From: Pomphorhynchus laevis
Lineage: Eukaryota; Acanthocephala; Palaeacanthocephala; Echinorhynchida; Pomphorhynchidae
Assembly: GCA_012934845.2 (NCBI GenBank)
Contig: WNNJ02000462.1
Location: 1 to 64,000 of the forward strand
Direction of reading: 5' to 3'
Length of the DNA stretch: 64,000 nucleotides
In this document: piece after piece, positions 20,420 to 33,110 of the stretch
How positions within the stretch are numbered: position 1 is the stretch's first letter
How the letters are laid out: every line of letters begins with the position of its first letter
Made by a program: the position numbers and the translations under genes
The notes under the pieces: generated by a model
Seen by the model: only the letters and a program-made list of their open reading frames with translations
What the model was told of the DNA's origin: nothing
The model's database searches: none

Positions 20420-22740
20420 TTAAATCAGCTAACTGAGTCTACGTATTTAACATAATTATAAAATAAACAAAACATAATAATGATAAATCAAAATTTAATA
20501 ATTAAATAATAAAATTAATAATTGTTTTTAGATTTTCTATAATTTAAATCAAGTTAAAAAAAACAAAAATAAAAAATAAAATTTAAAATAAAAGTCATTT
20601 TTATGAATTGACTAATAAATAACAGACGTTGTATCAGAATAAGAATTAGAGGTCATCAGGAGGAACTGCTATGCTATCAGGTTTCGGCCCCTAACTCCTC
20701 TACCCAACATAGCAGCGGGGCCAAATACATGCTAATGATGTATTTCCTCTGAAATAACTATCTAGTATCTTATTCTAATGCAAAGTATATTATTTATTAT
20801 CCATCCATAAAAATTTGCCACTTAAGAGTTTAAATTTATTCTTTATATTATTGTGTTGATTTATATATTTTACTATTTTCTGCTTGATGTTATTTTTATA
20901 GTAACCTAGTTTAAAATATGCATCTATTAAATTATTTAAATGATTTTGAAGAAAGTCAATATCATTACATATTGTTGCAATTATTAAAATTTCATTATTT
21001 AATGTATTATATTTTATATTATATGGTATTCATGAATGCTCATGCAAAAATATGTTTCTTGTAAATTTAAATATGTCATCTTTACGATATAAATTAATAG
21101 TAGTTTTAGTTAATGTTAATTTAATGTTCATATCTAGATATACACCTTCTTTATCATTAATATTGGTTTTGTTAAGAATAAGGCTTTCTGGATAAATGTG
21201 CTCACTAATTGAATAAAAATTATTAGAATTAAATACACATATATCATCAATGTATCGAAACATAAATTTCATATATTTATATTGTTTAGATTTAGTTTTT
21301 ACACAGTTATGAACAAATTCATATTCTATAAAGCTTAAAAACAAGTCAGCTATAATTGGGCTACTATTACCACCCATTGGAACACCTTTTACTTGTCTAA
21401 ATATAGATGTCCCTACTTTTAAATAATTTTGATTTATCAAAATATTTAAGGATTCTATTAATTCAATTTTATCCATATATTTATATTTACTTTGATGGTT
21501 TAATTTTTGTTAGATAGGCGTTATAATTATTATAACATATATATGTATATCTTTTTCCGAATATAAGATTAATTAATTTTACTAACGCTTCTTTAATATC
21601 TACTAAATCTAGATTTGTATAAAGAGTACTAAAATCGTATGTATTTATATTTTGAAAATTTATTCCTTTTGTCTGTTCTAAAAATTCTTTTGTAGAATTA
21701 ATACTGAAATAGTGTTTTATACCAGTATTAATTTCGATTACCTTGCAATATTTTTTAAAATGTGCTTTAATTACTTTAAGTATTTTATTCATATAGACAG
21801 AAAGTGGTTTTAATGTACATTTAAACGCACTACATATGAACCTAGGTTTTATTGGATTTTTATGTAATTTCGGATTCCAATATAATATAGGAATAGTTTT
21901 ATTATCTGATTCAACCTTTATAATTTTTATCCATTATAGAACAGTGACTTGTAATCATTGTATCTAAACTCAACTCACTACGTTCATATGTTGGATTTAC
22001 ATTTAAATCATTAGAATTAACCTCTTTCATTAGTATATCATAATAAAGCTTTTTGCATATGAAGACAAAGTTATTACTAGCTTTATCAATAGTTGTTATT
22101 ATATAGTTATCCTTTAATTTAGTAAGTTCTTTATACATATCTTTATTAATTTTATCTTTCCTTTTATAATTGTTTGTTATTTTCATTTTATTTTTAATTT
22201 TATCAAATATATAATCTTTCCAAATTTTTATCTTAGATATATTCGAACTTTCACTATTAATCAGCTTACTAAAGTAATCATTTAAGTTATTATATAACGA
22301 ATTGTAAATTTTATTTTTGTCGTTGTTATTATTTAATCTATATTTATATCCTTTTGATAGCAGCTTTCTTAATTCACAATTTTCAATTAATTCTAGATTA
22401 TGGGTACATATATGTTCATTTATTTTATCAAAACTAAGACTTTTACAATTGCATTCTGTTTCCATTATGTTTCTAATATTATCGTTACATATTGATTTTA
22501 ATTCTTTATTATAATTACAAATTTTTCGTCCTAATGGTGGTAGGAGTTTATACCTTATTTTAGGAATATATTTACTTAAATCTGACCCTATTATTTCTTT
22601 ACTTTTAGAATTATTTATAAGGTAAGGATTTTATTCTTTAGAATAAATTATTCTTTAGAATTATTTATAAGGCACGGATTCTATTATTTCTTTACTTTTA
22701 GAATTATTTATAAGGTGACGATTTTATTATAAGATAAGGA
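20420..22740 (-). mobile_element. Naiad-type Penelope-like element, long copy lacking the GIY-YIG part
   Basis: The end motif cagctaactgagtctacg starts at about 20426 and the end repeat with the CTGATGA box runs to about 20760. The RT ORF then reads upward in three long open pieces: 21030-21476 (GVPMGGNSSP, YIDD), 21487-21792 (YDFSTLYTNLDLVDIKEA, the first catalytic Asp) and 21911-22465 (KINEHICTHNLELIENC, and TTIDKASNNFVFICK). Domain order fits the 50-kb copy. The 5' leader and nuclease are missing, consistent with 5' truncation. Few interruptions suggest a fairly young copy. Confidence 0.88.
22604..22735. repeat. Short tandem repeats at the 5' end of the Naiad-type copy
   Basis: Three imperfect repeats of ttagaattatttataagg with variable spacers. 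They lie exactly at the truncated 5' end and may have arisen during insertion. Confidence 0.6.
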
Positions 22741-22789
22741 TTTTATCAACAGATAAAAAATAACTAAAAAAGAAACATGAAAGACTTAA

Positions 22790-24660
22790 AGAAACGATCA
22801 CTTTTCTCGCCTTCTAATATTACGGTATCAAGTCTAGCGGGATATGAGCCCTCCATCCAATCCATTACGCCGATCTCCGACTGAACCACTCGGGGTATCT
22901 CACCCTCCCGAAGAATCCAATCGAGAAGGACTATGCTTGATAATCGCGAGATGAGGAGATTGACAAACCTTAGTATTTGCTAAGGGGGACGTGCTCTCGA
23001 GAATAAGACTAATCCCGAGATAACCCAAGTATCCCAGAGACGCACTTGAGTTTTCCCAATCAATGACAGATGCTGTGCCCGTTTCAGTGCTACCTAGCTC
23101 TCTACAAGATACGTTTGAGTCTATACATGTCAGCTTTCGCCGACCAATTCACTGTAACGGTGAACCACGGATATTTTACTCTACTTGTGAATGTAGGGAC
23201 TGGTTGATTAGTCAATATGGAAGATAGAACTAAGAGTGCTAGTCTCTTTAATTTTTTCTTCGTCGCAGAAGCACCTGCGGTTTCGACAAATTGAGAATAA
23301 GATTAGATATGGATAACTGATCTTTTAATCTTACAAAGAAACGGCTGATGTCCGAGACTACATCTTTGCACCTGCATCCAGAGAACAGGGATGTGGTGTC
23401 ATCAGCGCATACCACTAGATGATCATATTTAAAATTCTTGAATAGTAAAATGGAGGCAAAAAGATATAAGAAAGGGGAATGTGGGGATCCTTGAGACAGA
23501 AAGTGGGGATCTTTAAGGCACACATGTAAAGGGTAGAACTGGCACGCATCAGGGTCGTCTTCATAGAAGAACCGCTTGGTGTACAGCAATATGTTCACCC
23601 TGCTTACAATTCTCGAAGGTAGCATGAGGGACTTGAGAGAGGAGACAACAAGGGGAATTGAGATGCGGTTAAATGCACAAAAAGGTCAAGGAAAACAGCC
23701 ACCGCGAGTTGATGACTGTTATCCCGACAAAACTGATACACTTCACCAATTGCTGAATAAGCCGGGCGCCCTTTGGCAAACCCATGAAAACTCGATTTGA
23801 TCAAGTTACGCCTACTAAGATAGTCGCGAATTCTACACGAAAGTTTTTCGTAGATTGAAATGATGGAGTTTTGAATCGAAATGGGCCGCATGTCTTTAGG
23901 ACATGAGACCGGGCTACGCTTGGTTAAAAAAATTCTCCGACTAATATTGATGCAGACTATATCGTATTGTGATGTTATAAGCATTGTGACGGTCACTTCT
24001 CTTCTTTGATCGGCTGTCAAAAGCTGACAGATCCGAGAAGATAGTAGAGCGACGGATTTGGAGGTGCCCTGAAGTGGATTCCAAGAGTTAAGGATATCTG
24101 TAACAGATAAGTCCCTGCTCCTGAAGTCACCCCAAGACGGGATTGGTTGAAGAGATTGAGTGGCTCCATATTTATGCAGGGATAGTGACTTTTCCAAAAC
24201 TATGTTAAGGCTAATGCCCCCAATCCAAACCATAGCCCTTTCCCTCCAGCAGACAAACATTTCTTTCTTTAATATCTTTTAAAACGACGACTGAGAAAGG
24301 CTCGCCCTATCCTTGCTAAACTAGAACCCATTTCAAGAGTTTCAGTATTCATTCGAGAGGGCCTGTCTAGCAGAAACAGAGAAATCGGGAAGGTGTAGCA
24401 TTTTAGCCAGGACCTCGAATTTTGTTAAAGCGGGATTGTAAATACGGAGGAACAATCTTAAGGATCATTTAATTAGGGTTAAAAGCCCTTGAGATGAAGA
24501 AGAGTGAGAAGGGGTTATGTACGGAGTAAAGTGGGTATAGATGTGATTAGGGATAAATCGAGTAATGTCATGAGAGAGACGGATAGACCGTATCTCCTGA
24601 TCATCACCATCAGATGTAGCCAGCATCAACTGTAGCAACTTATATTTTACCAAAGAAAAA
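22790..24660 (-). mobile_element. Non-LTR retrotransposon (family A), minus copy
   Basis: RT segments read in two long stretches. 23604-24260 gives DMRPISIQNSIISIYEKL, RDYLSRRNLIKSSFHGFAKG and QFCRDNSHQL. 23248-23625 gives the region after the palm start, with CADDTTSLFSGCRC (YADD in the sister copy) and LNLSKPQV. The C-terminal part continues to about 22790. This RT type fits the I/R1/Jockey side of the LINEs. An upstream extension of unknown function covers 24260-24660. The copy is broken by several frameshifts. Confidence 0.8.
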
Positions 24661-24664
24661 ATCG

Positions 24665-25800
24665 GTTTAATGTCCCAAAGACCTGCGGCCTATTTTGATT
24701 AAAAATTCCCTTATCTCTATCTACGAAAAAGCGCAAGCGCGTAGAATCCGCTACCATTTAAGTAGGCGTAATTTAATCCCGCCGACTTTTCATTGGTTTA
24801 TCAAAGGTCGCTCGGTCCAGTCAGCAATTGGTGAAGTTCACCAGTTTTGTCAGGATAACAGTCATCAGCTTGATGTGATTGTTGTTCTTGAGTTCTCTGC
24901 TGCATTTGACCGCATTTCCATTCCATTTGTAATTTCTTCTCTCAGGTCTTTTGGGTTGCCTGAGAGAATTGTTAACATAGTAGAGATATTGCTGTATACC
25001 ATGCGGTTCTTCTATGAAGACGACCCTTATGCACGTCAATTCTATTATATACAGGTGTGCCTCAAGGCTCCCCACTTTCTTCTGTCTTATATCATTCTGC
25101 CTTCATTATATTTTTCAAAGCATTTAGACACGATCAACATCACATGATATACGCTGATGATACCACATCCCTTTTTTCTAAGCGCAGATGCAGATATGTA
25201 GTCTCGGACATCAGCCATTTCTTTTCAAGATTAAAAGACCAGCTACCCCTCTCCAATCTTACTTTGAACTCGGAAAAATCGCAGGTAGTCGTCTTTCTTG
25301 GCGCCCCTGCCACGAAGAAAAAACTTAAGAGATTAGCACTCTCTGCTCTCTCCTCCATTTTGCAGTCTTAGCCACTCTACACCTTCATGAGTTGAATAAC
25401 ATATCTGAGGTCCACCATTACGGTGAACAGCTCGGCGAAAGCTGACCTAGATAGACTTAAGCGTATTTTGAAGAGAGCTAGGTGGGCTTTGAAACGGGCC
25501 TAGCATCTGTCATTTAATGGTAAAACTTAAGTACGCCTTTGGGGAACTTGGGCTATCTCGGGATTAGTCTTATTTTCTAGAGGACGATCCCAGTAGCAAA
25601 GACTAACGTTTCTCAAGCAAATTATCTCAAGATTTACGACCATAGTCCGCCTCTACTGGACTCTTAGGGGTGAGACACCCTGAATTGTTCAGTCTAAAGG
25701 CGGCGCGCTGTTGGGTCCGCTGATCTCAGATCCCGCTGGACATAAGGCCGTGATGGTGTATGAGGAGATTACAAGAAGTTGTTGAAGATACTGTTGGTGT
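24665..25800 (+). mobile_element. Non-LTR retrotransposon (family A), plus copy
   Basis: 24695-25147 and 25057-25371 give RPI-NSLISIYEKA, RNLIPPTFHWFIKGRSV, VVLEFSAAFDRISIP (catalytic Asp of motif A), PQGSPLSS and MIYADDTTSLFS (catalytic YADD), then LNSEKSQVVVFLG. The segment 25375-25770 adds the thumb (VRYLGV-like, DLDRLKRILKRARWAL) in other frames. It faces the minus copy head to head, so the pair is a large inverted repeat with 5' ends in the middle. Confidence 0.8.
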
Positions 25801-25929
25801 TGATTTTTCCTCAACTTAATTGGTTATATCAAACGGTTGTGTAAATTTTTAAGAAAATCATTATTTATTTATATAATTCATGAATACGCAAAAATGATTC
25901 GTCACAATAAAATTTTAGATAAAATTAAA

Positions 25930-26700
25930 TTGTAAATTTAAGTATTTTTAGTAAAGAGATCATGGAAAAGAGAGAGGGAATTATGGAATTCCATTAAATC
26001 TGAGCCCATCAAGATATAAAACCTTAATATAATGCTAATTTGTACAATTTTTAAGATACTATTATATGTATATTTTTCAAAAAAATACTGAAAATATTTT
26101 AGGAAACTGTCTTGGAATTGATCAAGAATAGAGCACATGAATTTATTTATAAAAAGTCAAAGTATTAAAATAAATAAATATAAAATGTTTATTATAAAAT
26201 AAAATATTTTATTTGGAGGGAATTAAAATAGAATTTAATTTTAATTAAATTCTAATTAAAAGGATTAGAATCCTTTAGAGGGAATTAAAGGAAATTAATT
26301 CCCTCTAAAGGAATTAATTTTGTTTTAGAGAGAATTATGGAAATCCATGAAGTCATAAAAGAGATAAAACCACAATATAATAAAATAAAATAATATAAAA
26401 TATTAAATATAAATATTAAATATTAAATATTAAATATAAAATAAATATCTAAATTTTAGATGCGTAAATTTCGACTATTCTATTTAAGAATTAAATAATG
26501 AATTATTATTTTAATTTATTGAAATAATAAATTTGATAAAAATAAATAAAAATAAATAAATATAAAATGTTTATTATAAAATAAAATATTTTATTTTTAG
26601 TAAAGAGAGCATGGAAAAGATAGAGGGAATTATGGAAATCCATGAAGTCATAAAAGAGATAAAACCACAATATAATAAAATAAAAAAATAAAAAATATTT
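25930..26700. repeat. AT-rich interspersed repeats
   Basis: The motif agagggaattatggaa with the following catgaagtcataaaagag occurs near 25970, 26335 and 26620, mixed with partial units of the 120-bp satellite (about 26455-26525). Small open frames here are repeat read-through. Confidence 0.65.
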
Positions 26701-26849
26701 CAATTTAAAATATTAAATATAAAATAAATATCTAAATTTTTTTATAGAATAAATTAAAAAATATTTTATACATAATTTATAATAAAATTTATTAATTAAA
26801 TAATAATAAATTATTTATTATTATTATTATTTGATTTATTATTTGAATA

Positions 26850-27695
26850 ATAAATCAAATAATGAATTATTATTTTAATTTATTGAAATAATAAATTTTA
26901 GATGCATAAATTTCGAAATTTATTTAAAAAATATAATAGTACACACTAAATCCATAACCTCATTCTATTTAAGAATTAAATAATGAATTATTATTTTAAT
27001 TTATTGAAATAATAAATTTTAGATGCATAAATTTCGACATTTATATAAATAAATATAATAGTAGACACTAAATCCATAACCTTCTTCTATTAAAGAATTA
27101 AATAATGAATTATTATTTTAATTTAAAGAAATAATAAATTTTAGATGCATAAATTTCGACATTTATTTAAAAAATATAATAGTACACCCTAAATCCATAA
27201 CCTCCTTCTATTTAAGAATTAAATAATGAATTATTATTTTAATTTATTGAAATAATAAATTTTAGATGCATAAATTTCGACATTTATTTAAAAAATATAA
27301 TAGTACAAACTAAATCCATAACCTTCTTCTATTTAAGAATTAAATAATTAATTATTATTTTAATTTTTTGAAATAATAAATTTTAGATGCATAAATTTCG
27401 ACATTTATTTAAAAAATATAATAGTACACACTAAATCCATAACCTTCTTCCATTTAAGAATTAAATAATGAATTATTATTTTAATTTATTAAATAATAAA
27501 TTTCAGATGCATAAATTTCGACATTTATTTAAAAAATATAATAGTACACTCTAAATTCATAACCTTCTTCTATTTAAGAATTAAATAATGAATTATTATT
27601 TTAATTTATTGAAATAATAAATTTTAGATGCATAAATTTCGACATTTATTTAAAAAATATAATAGTACACACTAAATCCATAACCTCCTTCTAAT
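26850..27695. repeat. 120-bp satellite, about seven units
   Basis: The landmark ttaagaattaaataatgaat recurs at about 26964, 27088, 27208, 27329, 27449 and 27571, a period of 120-124 bp. Each unit also has ttagatgcataaatttcg and cactaaatccataacc. Units differ by a few bases, so the array is modestly old. Confidence 0.9.
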
Positions 27696-27699
27696 TATC

Positions 27700-27985
27700 A
27701 CGATGATAACAGAAGCTATCGAAATATTGTACTTTTAAATAAAGGAAAAAAATATAATATAAAATATAATAAAATAACAAATAATAAATAAAATATAATA
27801 AATATAATAACAAACTAAATCTACAATCTCCTTCCGTTTTCGATTAGATAGCTTTTTATGATCGAAGAATAAAATATTTCCCTTTATTTAAAAGTACAAT
27901 AATATTTTGATAGATCCTAATTCTAATTTTAATCCTGATGATGATAGCAGGAGCTATCGAAATGTTATTGTACTGTAAAATAAAG
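27700..27985. repeat. Small inverted-repeat element at the satellite edge
   Basis: Arms of about 40 bp (27708-27750 and 27875-27918; agctatcgaaatattgtac against its inverse) enclose about 125 bp. A direct partial copy of the left arm follows (27935-27985). It looks like a MITE-sized foldback element. Confidence 0.6.
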
Positions 27986-27989
27986 AAAA

Positions 27990-28950
27990 ATATGTTCTAT
28001 TAAATGAGCATGTATTAAAAGAATGTATTAACACAGTCAGTTGCAAAGTGATTGTAAATAGCACATGTTTGAGAAATAGCAAAATATACTGACTTTCAAT
28101 TCAAGATTGTGCTACGCTGCTTTCTTAGTTTGCACAGTTATCTGCTTTATTTCTAAAAACTATATTATAGAAATAGACATTCTGATCCAATTACAGGAAC
28201 CTATAATGATTCTTATCATCTAGCAAAAGCATGATAGTTATTGGTATTGTTGCCATAAATACGGAATATTTTTCCAATGCGTAGATTTTTCTTTCTCGAA
28301 TAAATGCGACATTCAGCATTAAATAAGACTTCGTTTAGATAAACGTGCAGACTAATAAAATGTTTTTTTAAATACTTCATTAAAATATGTGGTTGATTGA
28401 CAGAGACGAATATTCTTTATTTTTAGTGAATATATCATAAAATAAATATACATATATTTGTTAATCATTATATATTAAAGAAATATATCAATATTAAATA
28501 TTAGATACTAATCTATTTTAAAGAATTTGAAGTAAAAATTCGCAATTCCACTTCGTCATTAACAAAGTGAAATTAAGGGCATTTTTTATGTAAAATATTC
28601 TATAATTATAAAATAGTTAAATAATAATAAAATTATATATAATATAATATAATCAATATAAATATATAAAATAATCATTATATTAATAATTATATTAAAA
28701 AATATAATATAATATATATTTTATTATATTATATTATTTTATAGCTTAAATAATTATTAAAATAATCATAATAATTTCGTATTATGAAATTGAATTTCAA
28801 TTTGTAATTTAACGTGTAAAACTGATTAAGTAGATCGAATAAAAAGTATAAAACTTACTATTGTAAAATTCGATTATCTAATAAATAATAAAATTAATAA
28901 TAAATAAAATTTTATTATCTAGTTAATCAATTTATCAATTGTAAAATTTT
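27990..28950. other. AT-rich DNA, nothing recognised
   Basis: No coding frame, RNA gene or element was recognised. Composition is close to pure A/T around 28620-28770. Confidence 0.5.
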
Positions 28951-28954
28951 TATT

Positions 28955-29035
28955 CTATATTTTATCCATCTATGAAAATTTTTGCTTGAGTTTGAATTTA
29001 TTTTTAATAGATTTGACTTGTTTAACGTTTATAAT
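28955..29035 (-). mobile_element. Naiad-type C-terminal coding relic
   Basis: Resembles the region encoding the end of the RT (tttatccatctatgaaaatt, compare SGKFLWMDNK in other copies). Diverged and short. Confidence 0.5.
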
Positions 29036-29089
29036 AATTATAAACGTTAAATAATAATTTAATAATTAAATTTTGTATTCTTATTTATA

Positions 29090-29225
29090 AAATATATTAA
29101 TATATTATAAATCATATATTATAATATATATAATAATATATAATTATTATATATTATATATATTATAAATATATTATATATAATTATTATATATTATATA
29201 TATTATAAATATATTATATACAAAA
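29090..29225. repeat. TA-rich tandem repeat
   Basis: About 50-bp units of atattatatataattatta type, roughly two and a half copies. Confidence 0.7.
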
Positions 29226-29254
29226 TTATTTTATCCCTGATCAATTCTGAAATC

Positions 29255-29905
29255 AAAAATTACATAAAAATCCAATAAAACCTAGGTTCATATGTAGTGC
29301 GTTAAAATGTACATTAATCCACTTTCTGTCTATATGAATAAAATACTTAAATAATTAAAGCACATTTTAAAAAATATTGCAAGGTAATCGAAATTAATAC
29401 TGGTATAAAACACTATTTCAGTATTAATTCTACAAAAGAATTTTTAGAACAGACAAAAGGAATAAATTTTCAAAATATAAATACATACGATTTTAGTACG
29501 CTTTATACAAATCTAGATTTAGTAGATATTAAAGAAGCGTTAGTAAAATTAATTAACCTTATATTCGGAAAAAGATATACATATATATGTTATAATAATT
29601 ATAACGCCTATCTAACAAAAATTAAACCATCAAATAAATATAAATATATGGATAAAATTGAATTAATAGAATCCTTAAATATTTTGATAAATCAAAATTA
29701 TTTAAAAGTAGGGACATCTATATTTAGACAAGTAAAAGGTGTTCCAATGGGTGGTAATAGTAGCCCAATTATAGCTGACTTGTTTTTAAGCTTTATAGAA
29801 TATGAATTTGTTCATAACTGTGTAAAAACTAAATCTAAACAATATAAATATATGAAATATACGTTTCATATATGTAAAATATATTACATATTTTATAATA
29901 TGCGA
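29255..29905 (+). mobile_element. Naiad-type RT fragment, plus strand
   Basis: Runs from KNPIKPRFICSA through FSTLYTNLDLVDIKEA to MDKIELIESLNILINQNYLK, GVPMGGNSSP and FIEYEFVHNC (86 codons open at 29648-29908), then stops at about 29870 before the YIDD motif. AT-rich sequence replaces the rest. Confidence 0.8.
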
Positions 29906-30409
29906 TAAAAAAATCTATTTTTTTATAAATTTAGATATTTTATATTTTCTATTTATTAAAAAAAATTAAAATTAGTTTTTTATCGATTCACGAGTGAATA
30001 AATCAGCAGTTAATATTTTTAACGGGATTTTGATATATATCGTATCAGCAATGACGTTTGTTAACCTTTTACTATAGAAGGTAAAAGGTTACTATTTACT
30101 GTTTACTATTTCCTTTTCACAAAAGGAAATAGTATTTTTTAACTGTTCGAATTTTTGTTGAGAAAATTAATGTTAAAATTAACCTTTTGGAAATTTTAAC
30201 ATTTTTCTACTAGAAAGACTTTATAAGTTACTTTATAAATAATAAGTTAACTTAATAAGTTACCTCCATTATCGTTTTTTAATTGATTCATCTATTGATT
30301 CTATACTATATTTAAAATCATCTATTTTTTGTAGTATTTATTTCTATACATTTAATCATCTATCAATCTTTTAATTAACGGACGCCTTTACAGTTCGAAT
30401 GCCTCCCAT

Positions 30410-31060
30410 TTAGGGCATCTATATTTAGACAAATAAAAGGTGTTCCAATGTGAGGTAATAGTAGCCCAATTATAGCTGATTTGTTTTTAAGCTTTATAGA
30501 ATATGAATTTGTTCATAACTGTTTAAAAAATAAATCTAAATTATATAAATATATGAAATATATGTTTCGATACATTGATGATATATGTGAATTTAATTAT
30601 AGCGATTTTTATTCAATAAGCGAACAAATTTATTCATGTAGCCTCATTATTAATAAAACCAATATTAATGATAAAGAGGGTATATATTTAGATATGAACA
30701 TTAAATTAACATTAACTAAAACTACTATTAATTTATATCGTAAAGATGACATATTTAATGTCATAAATGTTTATGACATATTTAATGTTTTATTATAGAT
30801 TAACTAATTAATATTATTAATTTTATTATTACAATATAAATATATGAAACATATTTTTCGATACATTGATGATATATGTGTATTTAATACTAATAATTTT
30901 TATTCAATTAGTGAGCACATTTATCCAGAAAGCCTTATTCTTAACAAAACCAATATTAATGATAAAGAAGGTGTATATCTAGATATTGAACATTAAATTA
31001 ACATTAACTAAAACTACTATTTATTTATATCGTAAATTTAAATTTTATAATTCAAAATAA
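30410..31060 (+). mobile_element. Two overlapping Naiad-type RT fragments in tandem
   Basis: 30410-30770 covers the motif before FIEYEFVHNC up to IKLTLTKTTINLYRKDDIF (105 codons open at 30481-30798). 30830-31040 repeats the YIDD-to-TKTT part. The two pieces belong to different subtypes (CEFNYSDF against a CVFN-type sequence), so they are separate insertions or a recombination product. Confidence 0.75.
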
Positions 31061-33110
31061 TTAGCTAATTATTAAATTTTGATTTATTGATTTAACATTA
31101 TTATTTTTATTTATTTATATTATTTATTTTTTATTTTATAATAATATTAAATACGTAGACTCAGTTAGCTGACATGATTTATAAAAATAAATTCATAAAA
31201 ATAAATTAATTATTTATAAATAATTCATTAAAATTGGCTTTTATTTTAAATTAATATTTTAACTTTTGACTTAATATAAATATAAATTGTGTAAAATCTT
31301 ATATAATTATTTATTATTTATACTTATTTTTTATATAAAAAGATGAGACTCAGGTATCTGACCTGATTATAAATAAATTATATTTTTTATAAACAAAATA
31401 AACAAATAAAATTTATTTTTTATTTAATTATTTTATTCAAAAAACTTTTATAAATAAAATACGTTTATTAAAATAAGTCTATCCTTATTTATTAAACGTA
31501 TATACTCACTATATACGTTTTCTCTATTAACAAATACATGCTAATGAAGCATGAGCTTCATTAGCTCTTTTTTATATACAGCCCATGAATAAATCTTCAA
31601 GACACGAGATAAGGCATTTTACAGTCTGTTAAAATCAAAATTAATTGTCGATAAATCTGAAATATTGCATTCTTCACATATTTCTTGTCAATTTTTTTAT
31701 TTAATTATTCCATCTTTGTTATTTTTATTTATTCTAGGCTACTACTTATTTTTTCATTTTTTTTAATTATATTAAATACGTAGACTCATTTAGCTAAATT
31801 GATTCATTTGATCTTATGACTTTTCAATTCAATATATTTAAGTAAAAACCAGTCAGTCTCATTCCAATTCAAGGATTTTGAAATATTAAAATGATCGATT
31901 AAGGTGTTTTTATTAAACAATGTAAATTTCAATTAGCGAATGTTTATTATATCAAAAATATATCAAAAATATATCAAAAATGGATTTAAATTAGCGAATG
32001 TTTATGGATATCTTTTCTTTGCAGAAAGCACTCAATGTTTTCAAAAACAGTAAGTTAAAAATATAATAATATTTTTTAATTAAACGGATATTTTTTTGTA
32101 GAAAGATCTCAAAATTTTCATAATTAAAAACGGAACTACAAACTTTACATCAAAAGAATATTTGATAATTAAGTTGATTTTATTTATTTGGTCTACGACA
32201 CAAAATGCTTTACTCATTTCAATTTTTCCTGGATCACATAGGTGCTCGGTGTTTCACAAATTCTTTTTATTTATATTTTTTTATAAAAGCAGTAAATCAT
32301 TTTAGTTAAAAATCGACTGAATAAAATCGACTCAACGATTTTATAAATCCTTGAGTCAAAGTTGGCTTTATGTTACATAAATCTTTCGATTAATCCATAT
32401 GTTGAATATTAGATATTTTATATCCTTTTTATATTTTTCGCGAGGATGGTCATGTTTTCAAACTATCTGGAGTTGTTAATGTTTCTCTCACCAATTTTCA
32501 CACTCACTTCCGATCCTTTCAGATGTAGCGTTTCGTGATTGTATCAACTAACGGATTTAACCAGGCCGACGGCAACATGCTTTCAATGAATTTTGGCATC
32601 AGTATTAAGATAGTTTATTGTTTTCTCTATTCATTCCAATTTATCCTGACTTGCAGCTGTTTGCATTTGCATGACTGGATTTTACACAATGCAATACGTC
32701 AAATAACTATTATACATCAAGAGGCAATAGGTTATACATAAACTAGCTACGTAATTTACTATAACTCTTATTGTATACTTTCGCTACTTATTCTTTTTTG
32801 GATACTGTAGTTTGCATTTTGATTTAACTCATAATTACGTTTTCAAACCACATTAAGATTCGAAGACTACATCAATTCGATTCTGCTCTACCGGATGACA
32901 CTACAATAATCTGACATTTTTCGTAATTTTCAAGCATTCGAACTTTTTAAGGTTCAATGGTTCTTTGTGAGACATAAAAAATTAAAACGAGTGATTTAGA
33001 GAATGGGCAATACCAACAATCCAAAAAATAAGGGTTTTATTAATTAATACAACCGATAAGAAAGCAAAACAGTACAGAAATAGCGTTAAGTGGTTCGCAA
33101 TTCAAAACTC
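31061..33110. other. AT-rich DNA with Naiad-type end motifs
   Basis: Isolated end motifs (cgtagactcagttagctga and variants) occur at about 31152, 31345 and 31764, each followed by similar AT-rich stretches. The rest, including 32440-33000, shows no gene I recognise. Confidence 0.5.

Noticed and set aside
21030-21032. TGA at a conserved Cys codon of a Naiad-type RT as possible selenocysteine
   Set aside because: Some Naiad elements are reported as selenoproteins, but sibling copies here have TGC at this site and I see no SECIS-like hairpin nearby. A plain nonsense change is simpler.
32535-32741. 68-codon open frame in the 31-33 kb gap
   Set aside because: Short, no similarity to any family I know, no splice context; length is within chance for this region.
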